Assembly: GCA_045863195.1 (NCBI GenBank)
Contig: BTUI01000010.1
Span: 1-64,000, forward strand
Origin: W-Chloroflexi-9 sp045863195
Lineage (GTDB): Bacteria; Chloroflexota; Dehalococcoidia; UBA2979
DNA length: 64,000 bases
Reading direction: 5' to 3'
Shown: piece by piece, positions 24,362-33,158 of the stretch
How positions within the stretch are numbered: position 1 is the first letter of the stretch
Layout of the letters: each line of letters opens with the position of its first letter
The notes under the pieces: generated by a model
What the model saw: the letters and a program-made list of their open reading frames with translations, nothing else
What the model was told of the DNA's origin: nothing
Database searches by the model: none
Made by a program: the position numbers and the translations under genes

Positions 24362-25152
24362 GGCTCACCGTCCTCGGTTCCTCCGCATCGCAGCCGGCCG
24401 CCGGCGACGCCTCCTCCGGCTACCTCGTGAGCGCCGGGGAGCAGGGCGCGCGGACGCATGTGCTGCTGGACTGCGGCAGCGGCGTGCTGGGCAACCTGCT
24501 CCAGCACGTCGCCCTACCGGAGTTGCGCGCGATCTTCGTCAGCCACATGCACCCGGACCACTACATCGACCTCATCGCGATGCGGTACGGGCTGCGCTAC
24601 GGCGAGCACGGCGCGCGCCCGGTGGACGTGTACCTGCCGCCGGGAGGCATGCGCCAGTTGCAGGCGGTCTCCGAGGCGATCTCGAAGACACAGCCGTTCT
24701 TCACCGGCGCGCTCGACCTGCACGAGTACGTGCCGGGCGTCGCCGTCCCGGTGGGCGGGCTCTCGGTCACGCCGCAGGCCGTGGTCCACGGGATCCCCTC
24801 GCACGGCATGCGTGTGACGGACGGGCAGGCCACGCTCGCCTACTCCTCCGACACGGTGATGTGCCCGGAGCTCGAGGTGCTGGCGAAGGACGCCGATGTG
24901 CTCCTGGCGGAGAACACGCTGGGTGGAGGCGCGCCAGACCACCACTATCCGCGCACGCACCTGTCGGCGGCGGAGGCTGGCGTCGTCGCGGGCCTGGGCG
25001 GCGTGGGGACGCTCGTCCTCACGCACTTCTGGCACACCGCGGACCGCGCTCGCGCCCAGCAGGAGGCCGCCGCCACGTTCACGGGCCGGGTGATCGTCGG
25101 GCGGCCGCACCTCCAGGTGGAGGTCGGCGCGCCGGCGGCCGTATCCCCGTAG
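24358..25152 (+). CDS. phnP: Metallo-beta-lactamase-fold hydrolase, PhnP-like
   Basis: 264 residues from GTG 24358, overlapping phnM as GTGA. MBL signature HMHPDHYIDL (family HxHxDH), Asp in SSDT and a late HFWH supply the metal ligands. In the C-P lyase pathway PhnP opens 5-phosphoribosyl 1,2-cyclic phosphate to ribose 1,5-bisphosphate; position and size fit. The sequence also resembles RNase Z-type hydrolases and lacks an obvious N-terminal Zn-ribbon as in E. coli PhnP, so the role is inferred mainly from the operon. Confidence 0.65.
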   Translation: MRLTVLGSSASQPAAGDASSGYLVSAGEQGARTHVLLDCGSGVLGNLLQHVALPELRAIFVSHMHPDHYIDLIAMRYGLRYGEHGARPVDVYLPPGGMRQLQAVSEAISKTQPFFTGALDLHEYVPGVAVPVGGLSVTPQAVVHGIPSHGMRVTDGQATLAYSSDTVMCPELEVLAKDADVLLAENTLGGGAPDHHYPRTHLSAAEAGVVAGLGGVGTLVLTHFWHTADRARAQQEAAATFTGRVIVGRPHLQVEVGAPAAVSP

Positions 25153-25163
25153 CGCCTGCGCGC

Positions 25164-25958
25164 TCAGACGAGGTCGACGAGTACGCCGAAGTGGTCGCTC
25201 GGCAGCAGACCGTCGACCGGCGTGTCCAGCACGACCCGGGCGACGCTCGGCGTTAGCGCCGCTCGCTCGCCGGTAGCCGCCAGCAGATAGACGTAGTCGA
25301 GCCGCGCCTCGACGACCTCGTCGCCCGCGAGGTGCCGGATCGTGGCGGAACGGGCGGGATCGCCTGCCGCCTCGAACGCATCGAGGGCGTGCCAGCCAGC
25401 CGCGCCTGAGCGCAGCATGGTGTGGACGGTGTGTCCCGCACGCGCGTTGAGGTCGCCGGCGAGCACCCGTGCCGCCGCGTCGCCGTGCCACCACGGGTCA
25501 GCGAGCACCTCCACCGCCTGCGCGACGCGGAGATCGTCGCGGTGACGCAGGTGGGTGAGGTGCGTGTTCGCGATGCGCACGAGGCCGCGGGGGCCCTCGA
25601 CCGCGACGAGCAGCGCCGCGCGGTCGCCGTCATCGGGGTCGTCGGGGAGCGCTCTCGCGGTGACCTCCACGACCGGCCAGCGCGAGAGCGTCGCGAGGCC
25701 GGACCACGAGTCCACGGTGCCGCCATCGACCAGGCGCGGCTTTCGTCGCACGGCGTGGAACGCCACGGACATGCCGAGCGCCTCCGCGAGCCGCCGGCGC
25801 GTCGACCGCGATCCGTCGGTCGCCTCCAGCACCTCCTGGGCGACGACGATGTCCGGCTCCAGCGCGACGAGGCCGTCCGCGAGCACCTCCAGGCGCGCGG
25901 CGTAGTCGCCGTCGCCCTTGCCGGTGTTGATCGTGACGATGCGCAGGCGTTGGCTCAC
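25164..25958 (-). CDS. Endonuclease/exonuclease/phosphatase-family hydrolase
   Basis: 264 residues from GTG 25958, overlapping the upstream hexapeptide gene as GTGA. EEP-fold marks: IVTINTGKGDGDY, VVAQEVLE (catalytic Glu), HLTHLRHRDD, LAGDLNARAG (Asp-x-Asn) and LLPSDHFGVLVDL (Asp-His). The family hydrolyses phosphodiesters in nucleic acids, lipids or small molecules. Convergent with phnP and co-translated with a phosphonate-associated transferase, it may handle a phosphodiester intermediate or organophosphate substrate (inference). Confidence 0.85.
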   Translation of the reverse strand: MSQRLRIVTINTGKGDGDYAARLEVLADGLVALEPDIVVAQEVLEATDGSRSTRRRLAEALGMSVAFHAVRRKPRLVDGGTVDSWSGLATLSRWPVVEVTARALPDDPDDGDRAALLVAVEGPRGLVRIANTHLTHLRHRDDLRVAQAVEVLADPWWHGDAAARVLAGDLNARAGHTVHTMLRSGAAGWHALDAFEAAGDPARSATIRHLAGDEVVEARLDYVYLLAATGERAALTPSVARVVLDTPVDGLLPSDHFGVLVDLV

Positions 25959-26602
25959 GCGTACTTGCGGACGAACGCCTCGGCGTCCCCGGCAAGGTCG
26001 TCGAACCGCGCCTCGAGCGTCTCGCGGTCCCACTCCCACCAGGCGATCCGCTGCATCGCCTCGGCGATCTCTCGCGGCAGGCGTTCGCGGATCGGATGGG
26101 CCGGGACGCCGCCGACGATGGTGTACGGCGCGACGTCCTTCGAGACGACGGCGCCGGCCGCGATGACCGCGCCGTCGCCGATGGTCACGCCGGGCAGCAC
26201 GATCGAGCCGTGGCCGACCCAGACGTCGTTCCCGATGACCACGCGGTCGCCCCGTCGCCACTGGAAGAAGTCGGCATCATCGGCCTCGCCGAACCCGTAG
26301 GCGACGCGGCGATACGTCATGTGGTGCTGCGTGGTGCGCCACATGGGGTGGTTGCCGGGGTTGATGCGGGTGTGCGAAGCGATCGAACAGAACTTGCCGA
26401 TCTGGCTGTAGATCACGCTGCACTGGTCGACCAGGTAGGTGTAGTCACCGATCGTCGACTCCGAGATCGTCGTCATCGCGCCGATGTCGCAGTACGGGCC
26501 GAGCGTGGAGAGGGTGACGCGCGCCTCCGGGTGGATGCGCGGCTCCGGCCCGAGGACCTTGCGAGCGGTGGTCGCGGCCGGCGGCGGCGTGTCGATGGTC
26601 AT
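25955..26602 (-). CDS. Hexapeptide-repeat transferase of the phosphonate-associated family
   Basis: 215 residues. Left-handed beta-helix repeats (IGDYTYLVDQCSVIYSQIGKFCSIAS, VIGNDVWVGHGSIVLPGVTIGDGAVIAAGAVVSKDVAPYTIVGG) followed by a helical tail. It matches the DapH/LacA-like transferase subgroup that recurs in C-P lyase loci (TIGR03308 type), where its substrate is still unclear; acetylation of aminoalkylphosphonates is a reasonable idea but not shown. First gene of the two-gene leftward operon. Confidence 0.85.
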   Translation of the reverse strand: MTIDTPPPAATTARKVLGPEPRIHPEARVTLSTLGPYCDIGAMTTISESTIGDYTYLVDQCSVIYSQIGKFCSIASHTRINPGNHPMWRTTQHHMTYRRVAYGFGEADDADFFQWRRGDRVVIGNDVWVGHGSIVLPGVTIGDGAVIAAGAVVSKDVAPYTIVGGVPAHPIRERLPREIAEAMQRIAWWEWDRETLEARFDDLAGDAEAFVRKYA

Positions 26603-26627
26603 CGCGGGGTGCTCCTCGTTCCAGGGA

Positions 26628-26876
26628 CTAATGCGGCTGGGTGCCGGCGCCGTGCCGGTGTGGCTCCGTGCCGGGCCCGTGGTCGTGCCAGAAGGAGCCG
26701 AACGGCACGGCGGTGGCTCGGCGGCTCTCGTCGGCGGGGGTCACGCCGTACACGCGGCGCGCGGGCAAGCCGTCCACCGGGCAGGCGACGGGGCGTGCGA
26801 GATCCTCCGCGGCGCGGTCGACATCGAACTCCGCGCCGCACGCGCTACAGGCGAACGGGTAGAGCGGCACCGGCAC
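26628..26876 (-). CDS. FmdB-like zinc-ribbon protein
   Basis: 82 residues. MPVPLYPFACSACGAEFDV is the FmdB-type start with one Cys-x-x-Cys knuckle. The second knuckle reads ACPVDG, with only one Cys instead of CPxCG. The tail is rich in His and Pro (HDHGPGTEPHRHGAGTQPH), which could supply other metal ligands. Members are small putative regulators. It is 25 bp upstream of, and on the same strand as, the hexapeptide transferase gene, so it may belong to that operon. Confidence 0.7.
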   Translation of the reverse strand: MPVPLYPFACSACGAEFDVDRAAEDLARPVACPVDGLPARRVYGVTPADESRRATAVPFGSFWHDHGPGTEPHRHGAGTQPH

Positions 26877-27017
26877 CTCCAGGTGGTCTGACCCTACGCG
26901 GGCGCTGTTTCGGCCGTGTTGTGGCGCTGCACGCTAGTCGTGCCAGCCCAGTCCCGCCGGTAACGGGACGAAGGGCCCTCCCTCCCCCCGGGACCCCGTG
27001 ATGAACTCTCAAACAAC

Positions 27018-27058
27018 ATGTAGTGACATACTAATCGTTTGCGGCGCGCTCATATTTG
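27018..27058 (+). promoter_or_regulatory. Candidate CRP/FNR-type site and -10 box of the nos operon
   Basis: ATGT-N4-ACAT (27018-27029) has the N4 spacing of FNR-family sites but not the TTGAT core. A TATTTG at 27053-27058 could be the -10 box. A start about 7 nt later would put the dyad centre near -41.5, the class II activator position. It lies in the most AT-rich non-coding stretch in this half of the window, just before the cytochrome c and nosZ genes. Confidence 0.35.
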
Positions 27059-27103
27059 GGAACGGTAATGCTGGCGGGTGCCGGCAGGGGGAGGACAGGA
27101 CGG

Positions 27104-27523
27104 ATGGACGTGAAGCGGCTGGTGATGCGCGGCGTGCTGGTTACCGCAGTCGCCCTCGGCGGGTTCACCGCCGTGGCGTGTGGCGGCGGTGAGGACGAGG
27201 GCGACGCGGCGGCGGCGACGACCGAGGCGGCGGTGACGGCGACGGCGGAGGAGCACGAGGATGACTCGGACGACCTCATCAAGGGCCTGGCGCCGAAGGA
27301 CTTCTACAACGCGAACTGCGCGACCTGCCACGGGCCGAACCGCGAGGGCGGTGTGGGGCTGCCGCTGACGCCGCAGTCGCTGACGAACACGGACGAGTTC
27401 TACGCGGACACGATCAAGAACGGCCGGGCCGGCACGGGCATGACCATGATGGGCACCATCCTCGGCATGTCCGACGAGGAGATCGCCACGCTCGTGGAGT
27501 TCCTGAAGACGGACCAGCCCTGA
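27104..27523 (+). CDS. Class I cytochrome c lipoprotein
   Basis: 139 residues from ATG 27104, placed behind GGGGAGGA; an upstream in-frame start lacks an RBS. Lipobox with Cys26 (TAVACG), an acidic Ala/Thr/Glu linker, then heme motif CATCH at 72-76 and a Met-rich segment TGMTMMGTILGMS with the likely axial Met. One heme. Anchored outside the membrane next to nosZ, it is a good candidate electron donor to nitrous oxide reductase. Confidence 0.9.
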   Translation: MDVKRLVMRGVLVTAVALGGFTAVACGGGEDEGDAAAATTEAAVTATAEEHEDDSDDLIKGLAPKDFYNANCATCHGPNREGGVGLPLTPQSLTNTDEFYADTIKNGRAGTGMTMMGTILGMSDEEIATLVEFLKTDQP

Positions 27524-27626
27524 TCACGAACACCCCTCATCACACAAACGAACAGGGCCGCGGGTTTGCCTGCCCTGCGTCACAGCAGAGACACCGCGGG
27601 GCAGCGAGAGAGGCTTGGGAACGTAC

Positions 27627-29681
27627 ATGGCATTGACCAGGCGTGAGTTCATCAGCGGCACAGCCGCGGGTGCAGCGGGCCTCGTCGTCGGAGGCGTGGT
27701 CGGAAAGGTGGTCGGCGGCGGCGGCGACGATTCGGCCGCGACCACGGGCGGGACGGTGACGAACGTCTCGTCCGACATCACCGCGATCGCGGAGGCGCGA
27801 GGCCTGGAGCCCGGGGACATCGCGAAGGCCGTCAAGACGTTCGTGCCGGGCGGCAAGCCGAACCTGGACGAGTTTTACGTGTTCTCGTCCGGCGGCCACT
27901 CCGGCCAGTTGATGGTCATGGGCGTCCCGTCCATGCGCATCCTGAAGATCATCGGCGTGTTCACGCCGGAGTCCTGGCAGGGTTGGGGCTATGGCTCCGA
28001 GTCGGACGCGATCTTCAAGGGTGGCACCACGAGCGATGGCGGCGCGGTGTCGCCCTCGCGGCCCACGCTCACGTGGGCGGACACGCACCACCCGGCGCTG
28101 AGCGAGACGAACGGCGAGTACGACGGCCGCTGGGTGTACATCCAGGACCGCGCCAACGGCCGCATCGCCATGGTCGACCTGCGCGACTTCAAGACGAAGC
28201 AGATCTACGACGTCCCGAACCTGCAGTCCTCGCACGGTGGTTGTTTCGTGACGCCGAACAGCGAGTACGTACACATCTCCACGAAGACGCCCACGCTCCG
28301 GCCGGGCGTTGACCCGACCACGGCGCTGGAGAACTTCGCGGATTCCTTCCGTGGCTACTCCACGTTCCTCGCGCTCAACCCGCAGACCGGCCGGTTCGAC
28401 ATCGACCGCTCCTTCCAGGTCGAGCTGCCGCCGTACACGCAGGACCTGGCGGACGCCGGGAAGCTTCTGAGCAACGGCTGGGTCTTCATCGGCTCGTACA
28501 ACACGGAGATGGCGTACGGCGGCAATCTGGAGGGCAACCCGCCCATCGAGGTGGGCGCCTCCAAGGCCGACTTCGACTACCTCCACATGGTGAACTGGAA
28601 GAAGGCGGAGCAGGTCGTCGGTTCCCGCTCCGTGATGCAGAACGGCATCCGCGTGATCCCGCTGGATGTCGCGGTGGAGGAGGGCATCCTCTACCTGGCC
28701 CCGGAGCCGCGGAGCCCGCACGGCGCGGACGTGAGCCCCAGCGGGCGCTACATCGTCGTCGGCGGCAAGCTAGACCCGCACGTCACCATCTACGACATCG
28801 AGATGATCGAGAAGGCGATCGCCGCGGAGGACTTCGAGTCACGCGACCAGTTCGGCGTGCCGATCCTGCGGTTCGACTCCGTGGTCTCCGGCCGCGTGGA
28901 GGTGGGCGCCGGCCCGCTGCACACGCAGTTCGACGACAAGGGCTACGGGTACACGTCGCTGTTCCTGGAGAGCGCCGTCGCTAAGTACTCGCTCGGTGCG
29001 CCGGACTTCAGCCCGGAGGAGTCGTACAAGCTCGTCGACAAGGTGCCGGTCCACTACAACATCGGCCACCTGGTGGCGATGGAGGGCGACACGGTCAAAC
29101 CGGCCGGCAAGTACGTCATCGCGCTGAACAAGTGGTCGATCGACCGGTACGCGGGCATCGGCACGCTGAACCCGCAGAACTTCCAGCTGGTCGACCTGAC
29201 CGGCGAGAAGATGGAAGTGCTGTCCGACACGCCGATCGGCATGGCGGAGCCGCACTACGTGCAGGCGATCCGTGCCGACCGCATCAAGTCCTGGGACGTC
29301 TACCCGCCGGGCACGGACCAGATCACGATGGAGCCGAGCACCCACGCCATTGCGGCTGGCGGTGAGCGCATCGAGCGCAACGGCGACACCGTTGAGGTGT
29401 ACATGAGCGTCCAGCGCTCCAACTTCAAGCCGGACATCATCCGGGTGAAGAAGGGCGAACGCATCGTGCTGCACCTCACGAACGTCGAGGTGACGCCGGA
29501 CGCGACGCACGGCTTCGCGGTGCCTCGCTACAACATCAGCATGAGCATCGACCCCGGCGAGTACGCCCGGATCGAGTTCGTCGCAGACGTTGAGGGCGCG
29601 TTCGCCATGTACTGCACCGAGTTCTGCTCCGCGCTCCACCTGGAGATGCAGGGCTGGATCATCGTCTCGCCGGAGGCGTAG
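27627..29681 (+). CDS. nosZ: Nitrous oxide reductase NosZ
   Basis: 684 residues from ATG 27627. The Tat-like signal TRREFISGTAAGAAGLVVG starts a seven-bladed propeller carrying the seven CuZ histidines (DTHHPALSE, SSHGG, SPHGADVS, GPLHTQF, HYNIGHLV). A C-terminal cupredoxin domain has CuA ligands His628, Cys663, Cys667, His671 and Met674 (YCTEFCSALHLEMQGW). It reduces N2O to N2 outside the membrane. The gene order with a membrane domain, nosD, nosF, nosY and no nosR resembles clade II clusters, yet the signal is twin-Arg, whereas clade II enzymes are mostly Sec-exported. Confidence 0.97.
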   Translation: MALTRREFISGTAAGAAGLVVGGVVGKVVGGGGDDSAATTGGTVTNVSSDITAIAEARGLEPGDIAKAVKTFVPGGKPNLDEFYVFSSGGHSGQLMVMGVPSMRILKIIGVFTPESWQGWGYGSESDAIFKGGTTSDGGAVSPSRPTLTWADTHHPALSETNGEYDGRWVYIQDRANGRIAMVDLRDFKTKQIYDVPNLQSSHGGCFVTPNSEYVHISTKTPTLRPGVDPTTALENFADSFRGYSTFLALNPQTGRFDIDRSFQVELPPYTQDLADAGKLLSNGWVFIGSYNTEMAYGGNLEGNPPIEVGASKADFDYLHMVNWKKAEQVVGSRSVMQNGIRVIPLDVAVEEGILYLAPEPRSPHGADVSPSGRYIVVGGKLDPHVTIYDIEMIEKAIAAEDFESRDQFGVPILRFDSVVSGRVEVGAGPLHTQFDDKGYGYTSLFLESAVAKYSLGAPDFSPEESYKLVDKVPVHYNIGHLVAMEGDTVKPAGKYVIALNKWSIDRYAGIGTLNPQNFQLVDLTGEKMEVLSDTPIGMAEPHYVQAIRADRIKSWDVYPPGTDQITMEPSTHAIAAGGERIERNGDTVEVYMSVQRSNFKPDIIRVKKGERIVLHLTNVEVTPDATHGFAVPRYNISMSIDPGEYARIEFVADVEGAFAMYCTEFCSALHLEMQGWIIVSPEA

Positions 29682-29749
29682 GGCGCGCGCGGCCGGGGCG
29701 GGCAACCGGATGCCCGCCCCGGCCACCGCGCCGGATGGAGGCAGCGACG

Positions 29750-30223
29750 ATGCTGTCCCGCAGAAGGTTCCTGGTCTTCCTCGGATCCGTGGGCGCCGCG
29801 GGCGTGGCCGGTGTGACGATCGGCTGCGGCGGGGGCGAGGCGGACGCCATGCCGGAGATCCGCTACGGCGAAGAGCCGTGCCGGCACTGCGGGATGATCA
29901 TCGATGACCCCCGCTTCGCTGCCGCCCGGATGGACCACGGCGAGCGCCACTTCGACGACATCGGCTGCCTGGTCGAGAACCTCGTCGAAGAGCCGGCGGT
30001 CGAGGGCGTGGCGACCTGGGTACACGACTTCAACACCGAGGCGTGGGTGGCGGGATGCGATGCCACCTACGTCCATTCGACCGCCGTGAAGACACCGATG
30101 GCGTACGGCGTCATCGCATTTGCCCGACGCGAGGACGCGAACGCCGCGTCCATCTCGCTGCCGGGGGACATCATCGCGTGGGACGCGCTCGCCGCGACCT
30201 GCGTGGCAGGGAGTGCGTCGTGA
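29750..30223 (+). CDS. nosL: NosL copper chaperone lipoprotein
   Basis: 157 residues from ATG 29750; GGAGG lies 8 nt upstream, while ATG 29735 has no RBS. SRRRFLVFL plus lipobox IGC suggests export (possibly Tat) and lipidation. EPCRHCGMIIDDPRFAA is the NosL copper motif. Delivers Cu(I) for NosZ assembly with NosDFY. Its TGA overlaps the next GTG. Confidence 0.92.
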   Translation: MLSRRRFLVFLGSVGAAGVAGVTIGCGGGEADAMPEIRYGEEPCRHCGMIIDDPRFAAARMDHGERHFDDIGCLVENLVEEPAVEGVATWVHDFNTEAWVAGCDATYVHSTAVKTPMAYGVIAFARREDANAASISLPGDIIAWDALAATCVAGSAS

Positions 30224-32271
30224 CCGCAGGAGTGAAGCAGGGCGAGGTGGCGCGGGCGTCCGAGACGGCCCGCCCGCGCATTGATGTGCTGTGGTTCGGG
30301 GCGTCCCTGGTGTCCGCGGTGCTGATCGTGGTGGCGGCGTTCCAGCCGCTGTGGAAGCTGACGCTGAACGCCCCCCAGTACCCGAACGGCGTGCGCCTGA
30401 CGGCGTATGGATCCCGCATGGAGGGCGACCTCCAGGAGATCAACGCGCTCAACCACTACGTCGGTATTCCCAAGATCGATCCCGCGAGCATCGTCGAACT
30501 CCGCCTCTTCCCGTTCGTCATCGGCGGACTCGTGCTGCTGTTGGTGCTCGGCGCGGTCTTCGCGCGGCACCGCTGGCAGCGGGCGCTGATCGCGGTCGCC
30601 GCGTGGGGGCTGCCGCTCGGATTCCTCGCGGACCTGCAGTGGTGGCTCTACCGCTATGGCCACGACCTGCACGAGGACGCGCCGATCCGCCTCGAGCCGT
30701 TCACGCCGAGGGTGCTCGGTGCGACTAAGATCGTGAACTTCGACAGCGATGCGGCCGTGACCGCCGGGTTCTGGATGCTCATCGCGGCGGCGCTGCTGGT
30801 GACGGCCGCACCCTGGACGATCCGCTTCGTCCGCGACTCCTGGAACAACACCGGTGACGCGTCCGGCCGCACCGCCTCTTCAGCCCGGGTCGCCGTGCTC
30901 GCGATTTCCCTCCTCGCGGGTGCGGCGGCCCTGTCTCCTCAGGCGGCGCAGGCGCAGGACGCCCCGCCCGCTTCGATCGCCGCCGCGATCGCTGCCGCGC
31001 CGGCCGGGGGCACCGTGGTGATCCCCGCTGGCACGTACCAAGGTGCGCTCGTCATCGACCGCCCGGTCGTCCTCGTCGGCGAGGGGCGGCCGGTCATCGA
31101 CGGCGGCGGTGAGGGCGACGTGGTGCGCATCACGGCGGCGGGCGTGACGCTGCGCGGCTTCGAGGTCCGCCACTCGGCGCGCATCGTGACCGGTGAACCC
31201 GCAGGCATCCGCGTCCAGGCGGACCGCGCCACGCTGGAGGACAACCGGCTTGTGGACGTCCTCTACGGCATCGTGCTCGACGAGAGCGACGGGCACGTAG
31301 TCCGTGGCAACCACGTGAGCAGCGTCCTCGAGCTGCCGGCAGAGCGGCGCGGGCACGCGATCTACGCGTGGTACAGCGCGGGCAACCTGATCGAGGACAA
31401 CACGGTCACGCTCGCGAAGGACGGCATCTTTCTCGGCTTCGCCACGGACACCGTGGTGCAGCGGAACCGGGTGACCGACCTCCGCTACGGCCTCCACACG
31501 ATGTACGCATACGGCCTGGTGCTGCGCGACAACTCGTTTACGGACAACGTGGCGGGCGCGAGCCTCATGTACTCGCGGGACGTCCTCGTGGAGGGCAACG
31601 AGTTCTCCGGCAACCGGTCGCCGGCCTCCGGCTACGGGATCCTGTTCAAGGACATGGACGACGTGTCCATCATCAACAACCGCATCCACCACAATCGCCT
31701 CGGCCTCACCGTGGACGGGGCCCCCGCGACCCCCGGCGCGTTCGTGACGCTGGAGCGGAACCTGATCGCGTTCAACACGATCGCCCTCCAGCTCTTCACC
31801 ACCACCGACATGACCTTCGTCGAGAACTCCTTCATCGGAAACGTGCAGCAGGTGGAGAGCCTGGGCGGCAGCCTGGAGACGCACAACCGCTGGTCGCTGG
31901 ACGGCCGCGGCAACTACTGGGACGACTACGAGGGGTACGACGCGAACGGCGACGGCGTGGGCGACCTGCCGTACCGCTACGAGGGCGTGTTCGATGACCT
32001 GACGAGCCGCAGCGAGGCCGTGCGCGCGTACGCCTTCACGCCAGCGCGTGGCGCGCTGGATCTGGCGGCGCGCTGGTTCCCGATCTACCGCCCGACCCCG
32101 CGCGTGGTGGACGAGGCGCCCCTGATGACGCCGGTCGTCCGCTTCGCGGGGGCGCAGCCGGTGGGCCCGTCCGCCGGCGCTGCCGTGGCCAGCCTGGCGC
32201 TCATCACCATCGCGGTCGCCGTGTTCGGCTCCGGCGTCTGGACGGTGCGGGCAAGGTGGCGGACATGCTGA
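30220..32271 (+). CDS. nosD: Fusion of a nos-cluster membrane domain with NosD
   Basis: 683 residues from GTG 30220. Residues 1 to about 210 have three or four membrane spans and the segment LEAPQYPxG-like LNAPQYPNGVRL...INALNHYVGIPKI, known as a separate small membrane protein in clade II nos clusters. Then follows an internal signal-like hydrophobic stretch (VLAISLLAGAAALSPQAAQA) and a NosD right-handed beta-helix (LEDNRLVDVLYGIVLDESDG, IEDNTVTLAKDGIFLGFA, GNYWDDYEGYDANGDGVGD), and a C-terminal membrane anchor near 655-675. NosD helps load copper into NosZ with NosF and NosY. No stop or frameshift separates the parts, so the fusion appears genuine. Confidence 0.88.
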   Translation: MTAGVKQGEVARASETARPRIDVLWFGASLVSAVLIVVAAFQPLWKLTLNAPQYPNGVRLTAYGSRMEGDLQEINALNHYVGIPKIDPASIVELRLFPFVIGGLVLLLVLGAVFARHRWQRALIAVAAWGLPLGFLADLQWWLYRYGHDLHEDAPIRLEPFTPRVLGATKIVNFDSDAAVTAGFWMLIAAALLVTAAPWTIRFVRDSWNNTGDASGRTASSARVAVLAISLLAGAAALSPQAAQAQDAPPASIAAAIAAAPAGGTVVIPAGTYQGALVIDRPVVLVGEGRPVIDGGGEGDVVRITAAGVTLRGFEVRHSARIVTGEPAGIRVQADRATLEDNRLVDVLYGIVLDESDGHVVRGNHVSSVLELPAERRGHAIYAWYSAGNLIEDNTVTLAKDGIFLGFATDTVVQRNRVTDLRYGLHTMYAYGLVLRDNSFTDNVAGASLMYSRDVLVEGNEFSGNRSPASGYGILFKDMDDVSIINNRIHHNRLGLTVDGAPATPGAFVTLERNLIAFNTIALQLFTTTDMTFVENSFIGNVQQVESLGGSLETHNRWSLDGRGNYWDDYEGYDANGDGVGDLPYRYEGVFDDLTSRSEAVRAYAFTPARGALDLAARWFPIYRPTPRVVDEAPLMTPVVRFAGAQPVGPSAGAAVASLALITIAVAVFGSGVWTVRARWRTC

Positions 32272-33158
32272 GCGTCCAGGGCCTCTGCAAGCGCTACGGC
32301 TCGACGTCGGTGCTGGACGGCGTCTCCTTCGACCTGGACGCCGGGCGGGTGCTGGCGATCGTCGGGGCGAACGGTGCCGGCAAGTCCACGCTCCTCAAGA
32401 GCATCCTGGGCCTTGTCCGCTTCGACGGGACGGTTCGCCTCGATGGCATCGACGTCGCGCGTGACGGCCGCAAGGCGCGCCGGCGGATCGGCTACCTGCC
32501 GCAGCACCCGGCGTTCCACGGCGACCTGACGGTGCTGGAGACGGTCGCGTTCTACGCGCGCCTCCGCGGGGTCCCCGCGGCGCAGGCGCCGGCGGCGGTG
32601 GAGGCCGTGGGCCTCGTACCGCACGCCGACAAGGAGGTCGACGCGCTCTCCGGTGGCATGAAGCAGCGGCTCGCGCTGGCGGTCGCGCAACTGGGCGACC
32701 CGCCGCTCCTCGTCCTGGACGAGCCGACGGCGGGCCTGGACGTGGCCGCGCGGCTGGAACTGCGGCGGTTCGTGCAGCAAGAGCAGGAGCGCGGCCGCAC
32801 GGTGATCCTTTCCACCCACTGGATGGAGGACATCCCGGCGATGGCGGACTTGGTCCTCGCGTTGGAGGATGGCCACGTGGCCTACTTCGGTGAGGCCGCT
32901 GCGTTCGCCGCCGCGTCCGCGCCGCAGAGCCGGATGTTCCTGCGGCTCAACGGCCGCACGGAGGAGGCGCTCCCGCTCATCACCTCGCTCACCGGCAACG
33001 CCGCGCACGAGGGCGAGTGGGTGGCGGTCACCTGCCTCGCTGCGAGCAAGGCACAGGTGCTGGCCGCGCTCTTCGGCGCGGGCATCAAGGTGCTGGACTT
33101 CCGGGTGGAGGACGCGCCGGGCGTGCTGGCCTCGGCCGGGCGGGGAGGTGACTCGTGA
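32265..33158 (+). CDS. nosF: NosF ABC ATPase for NosZ maturation
   Basis: 297 residues from ATG 32265, overlapping nosD by 7 bp; a GTG at 32256 is an alternative. Walker A GANGAGKST, signature LSGGMKQRLALAVA, Walker B LLVLDEPTAGLD and switch STHWMEDI are complete. Drives the NosDFY machine that hands copper or sulfur to NosZ. Overlaps nosY as GTGA. Confidence 0.92.
   Translation: MLSVQGLCKRYGSTSVLDGVSFDLDAGRVLAIVGANGAGKSTLLKSILGLVRFDGTVRLDGIDVARDGRKARRRIGYLPQHPAFHGDLTVLETVAFYARLRGVPAAQAPAAVEAVGLVPHADKEVDALSGGMKQRLALAVAQLGDPPLLVLDEPTAGLDVAARLELRRFVQQEQERGRTVILSTHWMEDIPAMADLVLALEDGHVAYFGEAAAFAAASAPQSRMFLRLNGRTEEALPLITSLTGNAAHEGEWVAVTCLAASKAQVLAALFGAGIKVLDFRVEDAPGVLASAGRGGDS

Noticed and set aside
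27540..28721. 393-codon open frame on the minus strand
   Set aside because: Antisense to nosZ; composition is typical of a shadow frame.
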